Shown: piece by piece, positions 20,575 through 30,397 of the stretch
Layout: each line of letters opens with the position of its first letter
Position numbering within the stretch: the stretch's first letter is position 1
Translations under genes and position numbers: made by a program
NCBI RefSeq assembly: GCF_014235765.1
Contig: NZ_JACMYH010000003.1
Location: forward strand, 62,001 to 126,000
Direction: 5' to 3'
Length of the DNA: 64,000 nucleotides
DNA from: Pseudomonas baltica
GTDB taxonomy: Bacteria > Pseudomonadota > Gammaproteobacteria > Pseudomonadales > Pseudomonadaceae
The notes under the pieces: generated by a model
Told to the model about the DNA's origin: nothing
What the model saw: the letters and a program-made list of their open reading frames with translations, nothing else
Databases searched by the model: none

Positions 20575-21507
20575 ATGCGCATCGTCTTCGCGGGCACTCC
20601 CGAGTTTGCCGCCGAACACCTCAAGGCCCTGCTGGCCACTTCGCACGACATCGTTGCCGTATACACCCAGCCCGATCGCCCGGCCGGGCGGGGGCAGAAA
20701 CTCATGCAAAGCCCGGTCAAGCAATTGGCCCTGGAGCACGGCATTCCCGTCCTGCAGCCAGCGACCCTGCGCGACCCCCAGGCCCAGGCCGAGCTGCGCG
20801 CGCTGACGCCGGATTTGATGGTGGTGGTCGCCTATGGCCTGATCCTGCCGCAGGCGGTGCTCGACATCCCGCCGCTGGGCTGCATCAACAGCCATGCCTC
20901 GCTGCTGCCGCGCTGGCGCGGAGCGGCGCCGATCCAGCGGGCGATCCAGGCGGGCGACGCCCACAGCGGCGTTACCGTGATGCGCATGGAGGCGGGTCTG
21001 GATACCGGCCCGATGCTGCTCAAGGTCAGCACCCCGATCGCCGCCCACGACACCGGCGGCAGCCTGCACGACCGCTTGGCGCAGATGGGCCCACCGGCCG
21101 TGGTCCAGGCCATTGCCGGCCTGGCCGCCGCTACCCTGCAGGGCGAGGCGCAGGACGACAGCCTGGCCAACTACGCCCACAAGCTGGACAAGAACGAAGC
21201 GCGCATCGACTGGGCACAACCGGCCGTGGTGCTCGAGCGCCAGGTGCGGGCGTTTTTCCCTTGGCCTGTCTGCCACAGCACCTTGAATGGCGAAGCGCTG
21301 AAGGTGCTGGCCGCCAGTTTGGCCGAAGGCAGCGGCCGGCCAGGCGAAATCATCCAGGTCGACAAGGACGGGCTGACCATAGCCTGCGGTGAACAGGCCC
21401 TGCGCCTGACCCGCCTGCAGTTGCCGGGAGGCAAGCCGCTCGACTTCAGTGACCTGTTCAACAGCCGCCGCGATCGTTTCGTGGTCGGCACGGTGCTGGG
21501 CCAATGA
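20575..21507 (+). CDS. fmt: Methionyl-tRNA formyltransferase
   Basis: A 310-residue enzyme that formylates initiator Met-tRNA with 10-formyl-THF. The catalytic region [19 protein letters not shown] contains the conserved Asn and His, and the active-site Asp is in GLDTGPML. The C-terminal OB-like tRNA-binding domain is complete. AACAGCGAGAA precedes ATG 20575. The stop overlaps the rsmB start by 4 bp. Confidence 0.97.
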   Translation: MRIVFAGTPEFAAEHLKALLATSHDIVAVYTQPDRPAGRGQKLMQSPVKQLALEHGIPVLQPATLRDPQAQAELRALTPDLMVVVAYGLILPQAVLDIPPLGCINSHASLLPRWRGAAPIQRAIQAGDAHSGVTVMRMEAGLDTGPMLLKVSTPIAAHDTGGSLHDRLAQMGPPAVVQAIAGLAAATLQGEAQDDSLANYAHKLDKNEARIDWAQPAVVLERQVRAFFPWPVCHSTLNGEALKVLAASLAEGSGRPGEIIQVDKDGLTIACGEQALRLTRLQLPGGKPLDFSDLFNSRRDRFVVGTVLGQ

Positions 21508-22817
21508 ACCCGCGCCTGGCGGCAGCCCGTGCCCTGGCCGCAGTACTCAACGGCAAGGCCTCGCTCAACAGCTCCCTGCCCCGGGAGCTGGACAAGGTCG
21601 AGGCGCGCGACCGTGGCCTTACCCAAGACCTGGCATTCGGCACCGCCCGCTGGCAGCCCCGTCTCGACGCGCTGGCCGAGCGCCTGCTGCAGAAGCCTTT
21701 CAAGGCCGCCGATGCCGATGTACATGGCTTGCTCCTGGTCGGGCTCTACCAGTTGCTGTACACCCGGATTCCAGCCCATGCCGCGATCGGCGAAACCGTC
21801 GGCTGTGCCGACAAGCTGAAGAAGCCCTGGGCCAAGGCGCTGCTCAATGCCGTGCTGCGCCGAGCCCAGCGTGAGAGCGAGGCCATTCTTGCCGAACTCG
21901 AACGTGACCCGGTGGTGCGCATGGCGCACCCGCGCTGGCTGCAGAAATCGCTGAAAGCCTTCTGGCCCGAGCAGTGGGAAGCCATCTGCGCCGCCAACAA
22001 CGCTCATCCGCCGATGATCCTGCGGGTCAACCGTCGCCATCAGCCGCGCGATGCCTACCTGGGCCTGCTGGCCGAACAAGGCGTGGCGGCCCAGGCTTGC
22101 GTGTACAGCCGTGATGGCATCGTCCTGGCAGAAGCCTGCGACGTGCGCGGGCTGCCGGGCTTCAGCGAAGGCTGGATCAGCGTCCAGGATGAAGCAGCGC
22201 AACTGGCCGCCGAGCTGCTCGACCTGGCGCCCGGCCAGCGGGTACTCGACGCCTGCTGCGCGCCGGGCGGCAAGACCTGCCACATTCTGGAAGCCGAGCC
22301 GGCCCTGGCCACTGTGGTAGCCGTGGATCTCGAGGAAAAGCGTCTGGTTCGAGTGCGCGAGAACCTGCAGCGATTGGGGCTGCAAGCCCAGTTGATCGCA
22401 GCCGATGGCCGCGATACCCAAGCCTGGTGGGACGGTCAGCCGTTCCAGCGGATCCTGCTCGACGCCCCCTGTTCGGCCACTGGCGTGATCCGCCGCCATC
22501 CCGACATCAAGCTGACCCGCCAGCCCGACGACATTCCGGCCCTGGCCGTGCTGCAAGGGCAGTTGCTCGACGCCCTGTGGCCAACCCTGGAGGTCGGCGG
22601 GGTGCTGCTCTATGCCACCTGCTCGACACTGCCCACGGAAAATACCGAAGTCATCGAAGCGTTCCTGGCGCGCACGCCCGGCGCCCGCGAACTGGACCTG
22701 GCCACGTCCGCCGGCATCAAGCAGGCTCATGGCCGCCAATTGCTGGCACAAGAAGGCGGTCACGATGGCTTCTACTATGCCAAGCTGATCAAGATCGCCG
22801 CCGTACGCGGCCACTGA
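21504..22817 (+). CDS. rsmB: 16S rRNA (cytosine(967)-C(5))-methyltransferase
   Basis: A 437-residue protein: an N-terminal NusB-like RNA-binding domain (about residues 5-140) and a C-terminal SAM methyltransferase domain with [14 protein letters not shown]. The two cysteines of m5C chemistry are in [10 protein letters not shown] and YATCSTLP. It modifies C967 of 16S rRNA. Its ATG overlaps the fmt stop (ATGA), and trkA follows 13 bp after its stop, so def-fmt-rsmB-trkA look like one transcription unit. Confidence 0.96.
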   Translation: MNPRLAAARALAAVLNGKASLNSSLPRELDKVEARDRGLTQDLAFGTARWQPRLDALAERLLQKPFKAADADVHGLLLVGLYQLLYTRIPAHAAIGETVGCADKLKKPWAKALLNAVLRRAQRESEAILAELERDPVVRMAHPRWLQKSLKAFWPEQWEAICAANNAHPPMILRVNRRHQPRDAYLGLLAEQGVAAQACVYSRDGIVLAEACDVRGLPGFSEGWISVQDEAAQLAAELLDLAPGQRVLDACCAPGGKTCHILEAEPALATVVAVDLEEKRLVRVRENLQRLGLQAQLIAADGRDTQAWWDGQPFQRILLDAPCSATGVIRRHPDIKLTRQPDDIPALAVLQGQLLDALWPTLEVGGVLLYATCSTLPTENTEVIEAFLARTPGARELDLATSAGIKQAHGRQLLAQEGGHDGFYYAKLIKIAAVRGH

Positions 22818-22830
22818 CGGGGAGTAATGG

Positions 22831-24204
22831 ATGAAGATCATCATCCTGGGCGCAGGTCAGGTGGGCGGCACGCTGGCCGAGCACCTGGCCGGCGAGGCGA
22901 ATGACATCACCGTGGTCGATACCGACGCCGAACGCCTGCGCAACCTTGGCGATCGCCTGGACATCCGCACCGTGCAGGGCCGCGGCTCGTATCCGACAGT
23001 GCTGCGCCAGGCCGGTGCCGACGATGCCGACATGCTGGTGGCGGTGACCAACAGCGACGAGACCAACATGGTCGCCTGTCAGGTGGCCTACACCCTGTTC
23101 CATACCCCCACCAAGATCGCCCGGGTGCGCGAGTCGGCCTATCTCACCCGCGCCGGCCTGTTCAACAACGACGCCATTCCGGTGGATGTGCTGATCAGCC
23201 CGGAACAGGTGGTGACCAACTACATCAAGCGCCTGATCGAGTACCCCGGCGCCCTGCAGGTCATCGACTTCGCTGGCGGCAAGGCACAGCTGGTGGCGGT
23301 CAAGGCCTACTACGGCGGCCCGCTGGTGGGTCAGCAACTGCGGCAGATTCGTCACCACATGCCCAAGGTCGATACACGGGTGGCTGCCATCTTTCGCCGC
23401 GACCGGCCGATCCTGCCACGCGGCGACACGGTCATCGAAGCCGACGACGAGGTGTTCTTCATTGCAGCCCGCGAAGACATTCGCGCGGTGATGAGTGAAC
23501 TGCGCCGGGTCGACCAGAGCAACAAGCGGGTAGTCATCGCCGGCGGCGGGCAGATCGGCGAGCGCCTGGCCGAGGCCATCGAAAGCCGCTACCAGGTGAA
23601 GATCATCGAGATGAACCCGGCACGCTGCCGCTACCTCTCCGATACCCTGGACAGCACCGTGGTGTTGCAGGGCAGCGCGTCCGACCGCGATCTGATGCTC
23701 GAAGAGAACATCGCCCAGGCCGATATCTTCCTGGCCCTGACCAACGACGACGAAGCCAACATCATGTCCTCGTTGCTGGCCAAGCGTTTGGGCGCGCGCA
23801 AGGTCATGACCATCATCAACAACCCGGCCTATGTCGACCTGGTCCAGGGGGGCGAAATCGATATCGCCCTGAGCCCGCAGCTGGCAACCATCGGTACCCT
23901 GCTGGCGCACGTAAGGCGGGGCGATATCGTCAGTGTGCACTCGCTACGCCGGGGCGCCGCGGAGGCCATCGAGGCCATCGCCCATGGCGACGCGCGTTCG
24001 AGCAAGGTGATCGGCAAGCCCATCGAAACCATCGACCTGCCGCCCGGAACGACGATCGGCGCGATCATTCGCGATGACCAGGTGATCATCGCGCACAGCG
24101 ACACGGTGATCGAGGCCGGTGACCACGTGATCCTGTTCGTCGTGGACAAGAAATACATCCGCGACGTCGAGAAGCTTTTCCACGTCGGCCTGAGCTTCTT
24201 CTGA
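22831..24204 (+). CDS. trkA: Trk potassium uptake system NAD(H)-binding subunit
   Basis: A 457-residue peripheral membrane regulator of Trk K+ channels (TrkH/TrkG). It has two tandem copies of RCK-N plus RCK-C: the first Rossmann motif [13 protein letters not shown] at residues 7-19 and the second [13 protein letters not shown] near residue 237. Each is followed by a TrkA-C domain. GGGGAG lies 10 nt before the ATG. The Trk membrane subunit is not in this window. Confidence 0.97.
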   Translation: MKIIILGAGQVGGTLAEHLAGEANDITVVDTDAERLRNLGDRLDIRTVQGRGSYPTVLRQAGADDADMLVAVTNSDETNMVACQVAYTLFHTPTKIARVRESAYLTRAGLFNNDAIPVDVLISPEQVVTNYIKRLIEYPGALQVIDFAGGKAQLVAVKAYYGGPLVGQQLRQIRHHMPKVDTRVAAIFRRDRPILPRGDTVIEADDEVFFIAAREDIRAVMSELRRVDQSNKRVVIAGGGQIGERLAEAIESRYQVKIIEMNPARCRYLSDTLDSTVVLQGSASDRDLMLEENIAQADIFLALTNDDEANIMSSLLAKRLGARKVMTIINNPAYVDLVQGGEIDIALSPQLATIGTLLAHVRRGDIVSVHSLRRGAAEAIEAIAHGDARSSKVIGKPIETIDLPPGTTIGAIIRDDQVIIAHSDTVIEAGDHVILFVVDKKYIRDVEKLFHVGLSFF

Positions 24205-24227
24205 CCCCCAGCCTCGCTCATCCAAAA

Positions 24228-24315
24228 AGCGGGCCGTCCAGGAGCCCGCTCTGTGAAAGCCGGTCTAGTGCAAGCATGTCCTGTGGGAGCGGGTCTCTGC
24301 CCGCGAAGAGGCCCC
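24228..24315. repeat. Stem-loop and single REP after trkA
   Basis: GCGGGC...GCCCGC at 24230-24250 is a small hairpin just after trkA. A single REP palindrome follows (TGTGGGAGCGGGTCTCTGCC, about 24281-24312). Together they occupy the 127-bp gap between convergent trkA and the lipid A acyltransferase gene and probably end both transcripts. Confidence 0.6.
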
Positions 24316-24331
24316 TACGCCAGCCGCTAGC

Positions 24332-25219
24332 TCAATACCACCTGGCCTCGCCGGCCGGCCGCTTCTTGAAGCGCTTCATGCTCCACATGTATTGGCTGGG
24401 ATAGGCCCGCACGTACTTCTCGACCACCGCGCTCATGGCTGCCACCGAGGTATACGTGTCGGTGCTGTACATGCCCTCGGGTGCCGCTTCCAGGATCACC
24501 TTGTAGCCCGAACCATCGGGCAGGCGCACGGCATGCAGGAACACGCCGACGGCCTTGCCGCCGGCGAGCATGTTGGGCACGAACTTGCTGGTCAACGCCA
24601 GGGTGCCGAGAAACGGCACGAACAGCCCGGCCGATTCGGCCGGTTCCGGGTCGGCGGGAATGCCCACCTGGCCGCCCTTGCGCACCTCCTTGATGACACT
24701 GAGGATGCCTTCCTTGGTCGAGGCCGCAACGCGGTTGCCCAATTGCACCCGTTGCTTGCGCAACAGCTCGTCCACCGCCTTGAGCTTGGGTGGACGGTAG
24801 AAAATGATCGGCTTGCACTGGTTGCAGTAGAAGTGATTGAGCACTTCCCAATTGCCCAGGTGGCTGGTGATGCCGACCACGCCCTTGCCCGATGCCAGGG
24901 CATCCTTGAGCACGTCCAGCCCCTCGACCTCGCGCACCAGGTCGAGCGAGCGCTGGGCCGGCCAGATCCAGGCACAGGCGCTTTCGGTCAGGGTCTTGCC
25001 GATGTCCATCAGGCTGCGTCCTGCGAGGCGCTCGCGCTCGGCAGCGTCCATGTCCGGAAAACACTTGGCCAGGTTGATACGCACCACCTCGCGAGAGCGA
25101 TTGGGCAGCTTCCACATCAACCAGCCGATGGCCGTGCCGACCCACTGCACGGTGCGCCACGGCAGCAGCGCAAACAACCGCAAGGCACCGACCATCAGTG
25201 CCCCTTTGAACTTATCCAC
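24332..25219 (-). CDS. htrB: Lipid A biosynthesis acyltransferase (HtrB/LpxL family)
   Basis: A 295-residue inner-membrane acyltransferase that adds a secondary acyl chain to lipid A. It has an N-terminal hydrophobic anchor (about residues 8-35) and the catalytic HX4E motif in SHLGNWE, with further acyltransferase blocks FYRPPK and IPADPEPAESAGLFVPFLG. The GTG start at 25219 has GGAGTGAT just upstream. An exact DnaA box (25212-25220) overlaps this start codon. Which lauroyl-type chain and position it transfers is not visible. Confidence 0.9.
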   Translation of the reverse strand: MDKFKGALMVGALRLFALLPWRTVQWVGTAIGWLMWKLPNRSREVVRINLAKCFPDMDAAERERLAGRSLMDIGKTLTESACAWIWPAQRSLDLVREVEGLDVLKDALASGKGVVGITSHLGNWEVLNHFYCNQCKPIIFYRPPKLKAVDELLRKQRVQLGNRVAASTKEGILSVIKEVRKGGQVGIPADPEPAESAGLFVPFLGTLALTSKFVPNMLAGGKAVGVFLHAVRLPDGSGYKVILEAAPEGMYSTDTYTSVAAMSAVVEKYVRAYPSQYMWSMKRFKKRPAGEARWY

Positions 25220-25256
25220 AGATCACTCCTTAATTGCCCAGACGCCCATTCTAGCC

Positions 25257-25808
25257 TCAGCCGACCAGCTCGGCGTAGCGGTCGCAATCCTGGGTGTGGT
25301 CCATGACCATGCCCGAGGCCTGCATGAAGGCGTAGCAGATGGTCGGCCCGACGAAGGTGAAACCGGCTTTCTTCAGGGCCTTGCTCATGGCCCGGGCTTC
25401 TTCGGTTTCAGTGGGGATCTCGCTGCGATCGCGCCGATGGTTGACCCGCGGCTGCCCACCGACGAACGACCAGAGGAAGGCTGCCGGGTCTTCGAGCTGC
25501 AACCAGGCGCGGGCGTTCTTGCGTACACCGTTGAGCTTGAGACGATTGCGCACGATGCCCGGATCCTGCATCAGCACCTCGATTTCCTCGTCACTCATCT
25601 GCGCGAGGCGTTGCGGGTCGAAGCCGTGGAGCACCTGCCGATAGCGTTCACGCTTGCGCAGCACGGTGATCCACGACAGGCCGGCCTGGAACCCTTCCAG
25701 CGCAAGCAACTCGAACAGGGCGCCCGCCTCGCGCAGCGGCACGCCCCATTCAAGGTCATGGTAGGCCTGGTACAAGGGGTCTTGGGTACACCAAAAGCAG
25801 CGAGGCAT
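25257..25808 (-). CDS. tag: DNA-3-methyladenine glycosylase I
   Basis: A 183-residue base-excision repair enzyme of the HhH superfamily that removes 3-methyladenine. Zinc ligands are visible at Cys4 and His17 (MPRCFWCTQDP, AYHDLEWG) and in the C-terminal HTQDC pair His171/Cys175. The block WITVLRKRERYRQ is characteristic. It lies upstream of htrB in the same direction and is divergent from glyQ. Confidence 0.96.
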   Translation of the reverse strand: MPRCFWCTQDPLYQAYHDLEWGVPLREAGALFELLALEGFQAGLSWITVLRKRERYRQVLHGFDPQRLAQMSDEEIEVLMQDPGIVRNRLKLNGVRKNARAWLQLEDPAAFLWSFVGGQPRVNHRRDRSEIPTETEEARAMSKALKKAGFTFVGPTICYAFMQASGMVMDHTQDCDRYAELVG

Positions 25809-25891
25809 TAGGGCTCCATGGGTAGAGGCGCCGCGGATTCGCGGTATACTCCCGCTCTTTATATTCGCAGCCCTAGAAACAGGTGAATTTC

Positions 25892-26845
25892 GTGAGCCAG
25901 CCTACGCCAGCCGTGCGTACCTTCCAAGACTTGATCCTCGCCCTCCAGCAATACTGGGCCGAGCAAGGTTGTGTGGTGCTTCAGCCCTACGATATGGAAG
26001 TGGGCGCCGGCACTTTTCATACCGCCACGTTCCTGCGCGCCGTGGGCCCGGAAACCTGGAATGCCGCTTACGTGCAACCCAGCCGCCGTCCGACTGATGG
26101 CCGCTATGGCGAGAACCCCAACCGCCTGCAGCACTACTATCAGTTCCAGGTGGTTCTGAAGCCCAACCCGGACAATTTCCAGGAACTGTACCTGGGCTCG
26201 CTCAAGCACATCGGCCTCGATCCGCTGGTGCACGACGTCCGCTTCGTCGAAGACAACTGGGAGTCGCCGACCCTGGGCGCCTGGGGCCTGGGCTGGGAAG
26301 TCTGGCTCAACGGCATGGAAGTCACCCAGTTCACCTATTTCCAGCAGGCGGGCGGCATCGAATGCTACCCGGTCACCGGCGAGATCACCTACGGCCTGGA
26401 ACGCCTGGCCATGTACCTGCAGGGCGTCGACTCGGTCTACGACCTGGTGTGGGCCGATGGCCCGTTCGGCAAGGTGACCTACGGCGACGTGTTCCACCAG
26501 AACGAGGTGGAGCAGTCCACCTACAACTTCGAGCACGCCAACGTCGACAAACTCTTCGAGCTGTTCGATTTCTACGAAAGCGAGGCCAAACGCCTGCTCG
26601 AACTGGACCAGCCACTGCCGCTGCCCAGCTATGAAATGGTCTTGAAGGCGTCCCACACCTTCAACCTGCTCGATGCTCGCCGCGCCATTTCGGTCACCGC
26701 GCGCCAGCAGTACATCCTGCGCGTGCGGACCCTGGCCCGTGGCGTGGCACAGGCCTACCTGATGGCCCGTGCCAAGCTGGGTTTCCCCATGGCGACCCCC
26801 GATCTGCGAGATGAAGTATTGGCCAAGCTGGAGGCTGCGCAATGA
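25892..26845 (+). CDS. glyQ: Glycyl-tRNA synthetase alpha subunit
   Basis: A 317-residue catalytic alpha subunit of the heterotetrameric class II GlyRS. The blocks [39 protein letters not shown] and [11 protein letters not shown] are typical. GTG 25892 ([13 protein letters not shown]) is preferred, with AGGTGA 7 nt upstream; GTG 25883 would add three residues. The stop overlaps glyS by 4 bp, giving coupled synthesis of the two subunits. Confidence 0.97.
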   Translation: MSQPTPAVRTFQDLILALQQYWAEQGCVVLQPYDMEVGAGTFHTATFLRAVGPETWNAAYVQPSRRPTDGRYGENPNRLQHYYQFQVVLKPNPDNFQELYLGSLKHIGLDPLVHDVRFVEDNWESPTLGAWGLGWEVWLNGMEVTQFTYFQQAGGIECYPVTGEITYGLERLAMYLQGVDSVYDLVWADGPFGKVTYGDVFHQNEVEQSTYNFEHANVDKLFELFDFYESEAKRLLELDQPLPLPSYEMVLKASHTFNLLDARRAISVTARQQYILRVRTLARGVAQAYLMARAKLGFPMATPDLRDEVLAKLEAAQ

Positions 26846-28896
26846 GTGCTCAAGATTTTCTGGTCGAGCTGGGCACCGAAGAGCTGCCACCCAAGGCCCT
26901 CAACACCTTGGCCGACGCCTTCCTGGCCGGCATCGAGAAAGGCCTGCAGGCCGCCGGCCTGAACTACAGCGCCAAGAACGTCTACGCTGCGCCACGCCGC
27001 CTGGCCGTGCTGATCACCGGCCTGGATACCCAGCAGCCGGACCGCAGCATCAATCTCGACGGCCCGCCGCTGCAGGCCGCCTTCAATGCCGAAGGCGAGC
27101 CGACCCAGGCTGCACTGGGCTTCGCCAAGAAGTGCGGGGTCGACCTCAGCGAAATCGACCGCAGCGGCCCCAAGCTGCGCTTCAGCCAGAACATCGTCGG
27201 CAAGCCGACGGCCAGCCTGCTGCCGACCATCGTCGAAGATTCCCTCAACGACCTGCCGATTCCCAAGCGCATGCGCTGGGGCGCGCGCAAGGAAGAGTTC
27301 GTGCGGCCAACCCAGTGGCTGGTCATGCTGCTGGGCGACGACGTCATCGATTGCACGATCCTGGCCCAGAAGGCAGGCCGTGAATCGCGTGGTCACCGTT
27401 TCCATCATCCACAGAACGTGCGCATCAGCTCGCCCGCCGGCTACCGCGAAGACATGCGCAAGGCCTACGTGCTGGCCGATGCCCACGAACGCCGTGAACT
27501 GATTGCCCGACGTACCGCCGAGCTGGCCACCCAGCAGGAAGGCAGCGCCATCGTCCCACCGGCGCTGCTGGACGAAGTGACGGCCCTGGTCGAGTGGCCC
27601 GTGCCGCTGGTGTGTTCGTTCGAGGAACGCTTCCTGGATGTCCCGCAGGAAGCGCTGATCACCACCATGCAGGACAACCAGAAGTATTTCTGCCTGCTCA
27701 ACGCCGACGGCAAGCTGCTGCCGCGTTTCATCACCGTGGCCAACATCGAGAGCAAGGACCCGCGCCAGATCGTCGAGGGCAACGAGAAAGTCGTGCGTCC
27801 ACGCCTGACCGATGCCGAGTTCTTCTTCAATCAGGACAAGAAGCAACCGCTGGAAGCCTTCAACAAACGCCTGGAAAACGTGGTGTTCCAGGCGCAGTTG
27901 GGCAGTGTCTACGACAAGGCCGTGCGGGTTTCCAAGCTGGCGGCCTACATTGCCTCGCGCATTGGTGGCGATGCCCAGCGCGCGACGCGGGCAGGCCTGC
28001 TGTCGAAGTGCGACCTGGCCACGGAAATGGTCGGCGAGTTCCCGGAAATGCAGGGCGTGGCGGGCTATTACTACGCGCTCAACGCCGGCGAACCCGAAGA
28101 CGTCGCGCTGGCACTCAACGAGCAATACATGCCTCGTGGCGCCGGCGCCGAGCTGCCCAGCACCCTGACCGGTGCGGCGGTGGCCATCGCCGACAAGCTC
28201 GACACCCTGGTCGGCATCTTCGGCATCGGCATGCTGCCCACTGGCAGCAAGGACCCCTATGCCCTGCGTCGCGCGGCCCTGGGCGTGCTGCGCATCCTGA
28301 TCGAAAAGCAGCTGGACCTGAACCTCAACGATGCGGTGGGCTTCGCCGTGTCGGCCTTCGGCACCCAGGTCAAGTCGGCCGGGCTTGCCGAGCAGGTGCA
28401 GGAGTTCATCTTCGATCGCCTGCGCGCTCGCTACGAAGACGAGGGCATCGATGTGGCCACTTACCTTTCGGTGCGCGCCCTGCAACCCGGTTCGGCACTG
28501 GACTTCGATCAGCGCGTGCAGGCTGTCCAGGCGTTCCGCCGGTTGCCTGAGGCCGCCGCCCTGGCAGCCGTCAACAAGCGTGTCTCGAACCTGCTGAGCA
28601 AGGCCGACGGCAAGGTCGCTGCTACCGTGGAGCCCAAGTACTTCGACAACGCCAACGAGTTCTCGCTGTACTCGGCCATCACCCAGGCCGACCATGCGGT
28701 GGCGCCGATGGCTGCCGAGCGTCGCTACAACGAAGCCTTGACCCGTCTGGCCGCCCTGCGCGAGCCAGTGGATGCGTTCTTCGAAGCGGTGATGGTCAAT
28801 GCCGAAGATGCCAATGTGCGGGCCAACCGCTATGCCTTGCTGGCACGTCTGCGCGGTCTGTTCCTGGGCGTCGCCGACATTTCGTTGCTGGGGTAG
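26842..28896 (+). CDS. glyS: Glycyl-tRNA synthetase beta subunit
   Basis: A 684-residue beta subunit that binds tRNA-Gly and completes the alpha2beta2 enzyme. It has the N-terminal [15 protein letters not shown], the central [13 protein letters not shown] and a C-terminal anticodon-binding (DALR-like) region. Length is standard. It overlaps glyQ by 4 bp, and gmhB starts 4 bp after its stop, so glyQ-glyS-gmhB-plsC form one tight operon. Confidence 0.97.
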   Translation: MSAQDFLVELGTEELPPKALNTLADAFLAGIEKGLQAAGLNYSAKNVYAAPRRLAVLITGLDTQQPDRSINLDGPPLQAAFNAEGEPTQAALGFAKKCGVDLSEIDRSGPKLRFSQNIVGKPTASLLPTIVEDSLNDLPIPKRMRWGARKEEFVRPTQWLVMLLGDDVIDCTILAQKAGRESRGHRFHHPQNVRISSPAGYREDMRKAYVLADAHERRELIARRTAELATQQEGSAIVPPALLDEVTALVEWPVPLVCSFEERFLDVPQEALITTMQDNQKYFCLLNADGKLLPRFITVANIESKDPRQIVEGNEKVVRPRLTDAEFFFNQDKKQPLEAFNKRLENVVFQAQLGSVYDKAVRVSKLAAYIASRIGGDAQRATRAGLLSKCDLATEMVGEFPEMQGVAGYYYALNAGEPEDVALALNEQYMPRGAGAELPSTLTGAAVAIADKLDTLVGIFGIGMLPTGSKDPYALRRAALGVLRILIEKQLDLNLNDAVGFAVSAFGTQVKSAGLAEQVQEFIFDRLRARYEDEGIDVATYLSVRALQPGSALDFDQRVQAVQAFRRLPEAAALAAVNKRVSNLLSKADGKVAATVEPKYFDNANEFSLYSAITQADHAVAPMAAERRYNEALTRLAALREPVDAFFEAVMVNAEDANVRANRYALLARLRGLFLGVADISLLG

Positions 28897-28899
28897 GCC

Positions 28900-29433
28900 T
28901 TGAAACTGCTGATTCTCGATCGCGACGGGGTCATCAATCATGACTCCGACGCCTACATCAAATCAGTCGCCGAATGGCTGCCGTTGCCTGGAGCGATCGA
29001 GGCCATTGCACAGTTGCACCAGGCTGGCTGGACGGTGGCCGTCGCTACCAACCAGTCTGGCCTGGCGCGCGGTTACTACGACCAGGCCACCCTCGATGCC
29101 ATGCACGCCCACCTGCGCGCGCTGGTCGCGGAGCAGGGCGGCGAGGTTGGCCTGATCGTGCATTGTCCCCATGGTCCGGATGACCAGTGCACCTGCCGCA
29201 AACCGCGGCCGGGTTTGCTGCAGCGCATCGCTGCCCACTATGACGCGCCCCTGACCGGCGTTTGGTTCGTCGGCGACAGCCTGAGCGATCTGCACGCCGC
29301 AACGGCAGTGGCTGCTCGACCCGTGCTGGTGAAGACCGGCAAAGGGCTACGGACCCTGACCCAGGACCTGCCCGAGGGAACCCTGATTTTCGATGACCTG
29401 GCGGCAGTCGCCAGGCACCTTATCCACACTTGA
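28900..29433 (+). CDS. gmhB: D-glycero-beta-D-manno-heptose-1,7-bisphosphate 7-phosphatase
   Basis: A 177-residue HAD phosphatase of ADP-heptose synthesis for the LPS inner core. Motif I is DRDGVINHDS, and TNQSG.ARG follows. The zinc-binding loop CPHGPDDQCTCRKP contains three Cys and one His, which separates GmhB from the histidinol phosphatase branch. The start is TTG at 28900, 4 bp after the glyS stop. An exact DnaA box overlaps its 3' end (29420-29428). Confidence 0.93.
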   Translation: MKLLILDRDGVINHDSDAYIKSVAEWLPLPGAIEAIAQLHQAGWTVAVATNQSGLARGYYDQATLDAMHAHLRALVAEQGGEVGLIVHCPHGPDDQCTCRKPRPGLLQRIAAHYDAPLTGVWFVGDSLSDLHAATAVAARPVLVKTGKGLRTLTQDLPEGTLIFDDLAAVARHLIHT

Positions 29434-29447
29434 CGGTATCCACCGCT

Positions 29448-30218
29448 ATGTCGATCCTGCGGGCAATCAGAATCTTTGCCTTTTATCTGCTTCTGGGCAG
29501 CAGCGCCTTGCTGTGGTGCACCCTGAGCTTTTTCATCGCGCCCTTTCTATCCTTCAAGGCGCGCTACCGTTTCATCAACGTCTACTGGTGCCGCTGTGCG
29601 CTGTGGCTGACGCGCGTCATGCTGGGTATCGACGTACGGGTGAAAGGTGCGGAAAACGTTCCGCAAACTCCATGCGTCATCGTTTCCAACCACCAGAGCA
29701 CGTGGGAAACCTTTTTCCTTTCCGCCTACTTCCAGCCCCTGAGCCAGGTGCTCAAGCGCGAGCTGCTGTTCGTGCCGTTCTTTGGCTGGGCCATGGCCAT
29801 GCTGCGCCCCATCGCCATCGACCGCGACAATCCCAAGTCGGCACTCAAGGAAGTCGCCAGCAAGGGCGACACGCTGTTGAAGGACGGCGTCTGGGTACTG
29901 ATCTTCCCGGAAGGTACCCGTGTGCCATACGGCCAGATCGGCAAATTCACCCGCAGCGGCAGTGCCTTGGCGGTGAACGCGCAGTTGCCGGTGTTGCCCA
30001 TTGCGCACAATGCCGGGCGCTACTGGCCCAAGGAAGGCTGGAACAAGCATCGCGGTACCATCGAGGTGGTCATCGGGGCACCCATGTACGCCGAAGGCAC
30101 CGGACCGCGGGCCATTGCGGCCTTGAACGAGCGCGTCCAGGCCTGGAACGAGCAAACTCAACAAGCCATGGGCGCGCTGCCGGAGCATCCGGAAATCGCA
30201 CCCACGCCGGTTATCTAG
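29448..30218 (+). CDS. plsC: 1-acyl-sn-glycerol-3-phosphate acyltransferase
   Basis: A 256-residue inner-membrane acyltransferase that turns lysophosphatidate into phosphatidate. An N-terminal transmembrane segment (about residues 5-30) is followed by the catalytic NHQSTWE motif, an HX4E form rather than the more usual HX4D, and then FPEGTR. It is the positional counterpart of PAO1 PA0005 and of HdtS in P. fluorescens. ATG 29448 was chosen; TTG 29430 overlapping the gmhB stop is an alternative. Last gene of the glyQ operon. Confidence 0.9.
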   Translation: MSILRAIRIFAFYLLLGSSALLWCTLSFFIAPFLSFKARYRFINVYWCRCALWLTRVMLGIDVRVKGAENVPQTPCVIVSNHQSTWETFFLSAYFQPLSQVLKRELLFVPFFGWAMAMLRPIAIDRDNPKSALKEVASKGDTLLKDGVWVLIFPEGTRVPYGQIGKFTRSGSALAVNAQLPVLPIAHNAGRYWPKEGWNKHRGTIEVVIGAPMYAEGTGPRAIAALNERVQAWNEQTQQAMGALPEHPEIAPTPVI

Positions 30219-30343
30219 TTTCTGTGGATAACTTGTGTATTGTTTCTCGTGCAAAGTCTTTGAAAGCTGCGTAACCCTATGTTGGCTATGCAGTTTTCAA
30301 AACCCATCAAAACCCGGCAATTGGTGCATAAGTTTTTTGCACG

Positions 30344-30379
30344 GCGGTGAAAGGCTCGTCTTTTCGAGCCTTTCACCGC
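30344..30379 (+). terminator. Terminator after plsC
   Basis: GCGGTGAAAGGCTCG (30344-30358), loop TCTTTT, CGAGCCTTTCACCGC (30365-30379): a perfect 15-bp stem followed by TGGGTTTTC. It lies between convergent plsC and the MFS gene and may serve both. The preceding 120 bp hold an exact DnaA box (30223-30231) and no other feature I can name. Confidence 0.75.
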
Positions 30380-30397
30380 TGGGTTTTCAGCCAGACG

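Noticed and set aside
26755..28941. A 728-codon open frame antisense to glyS
   Set aside because: Shadow frame of a GC-rich gene; composition is low-complexity and resembles no protein family, while glyS on the other strand is complete. The same holds for the long antisense frames over gyrB (36646-38883) and over atpA/atpH (54326-56407).
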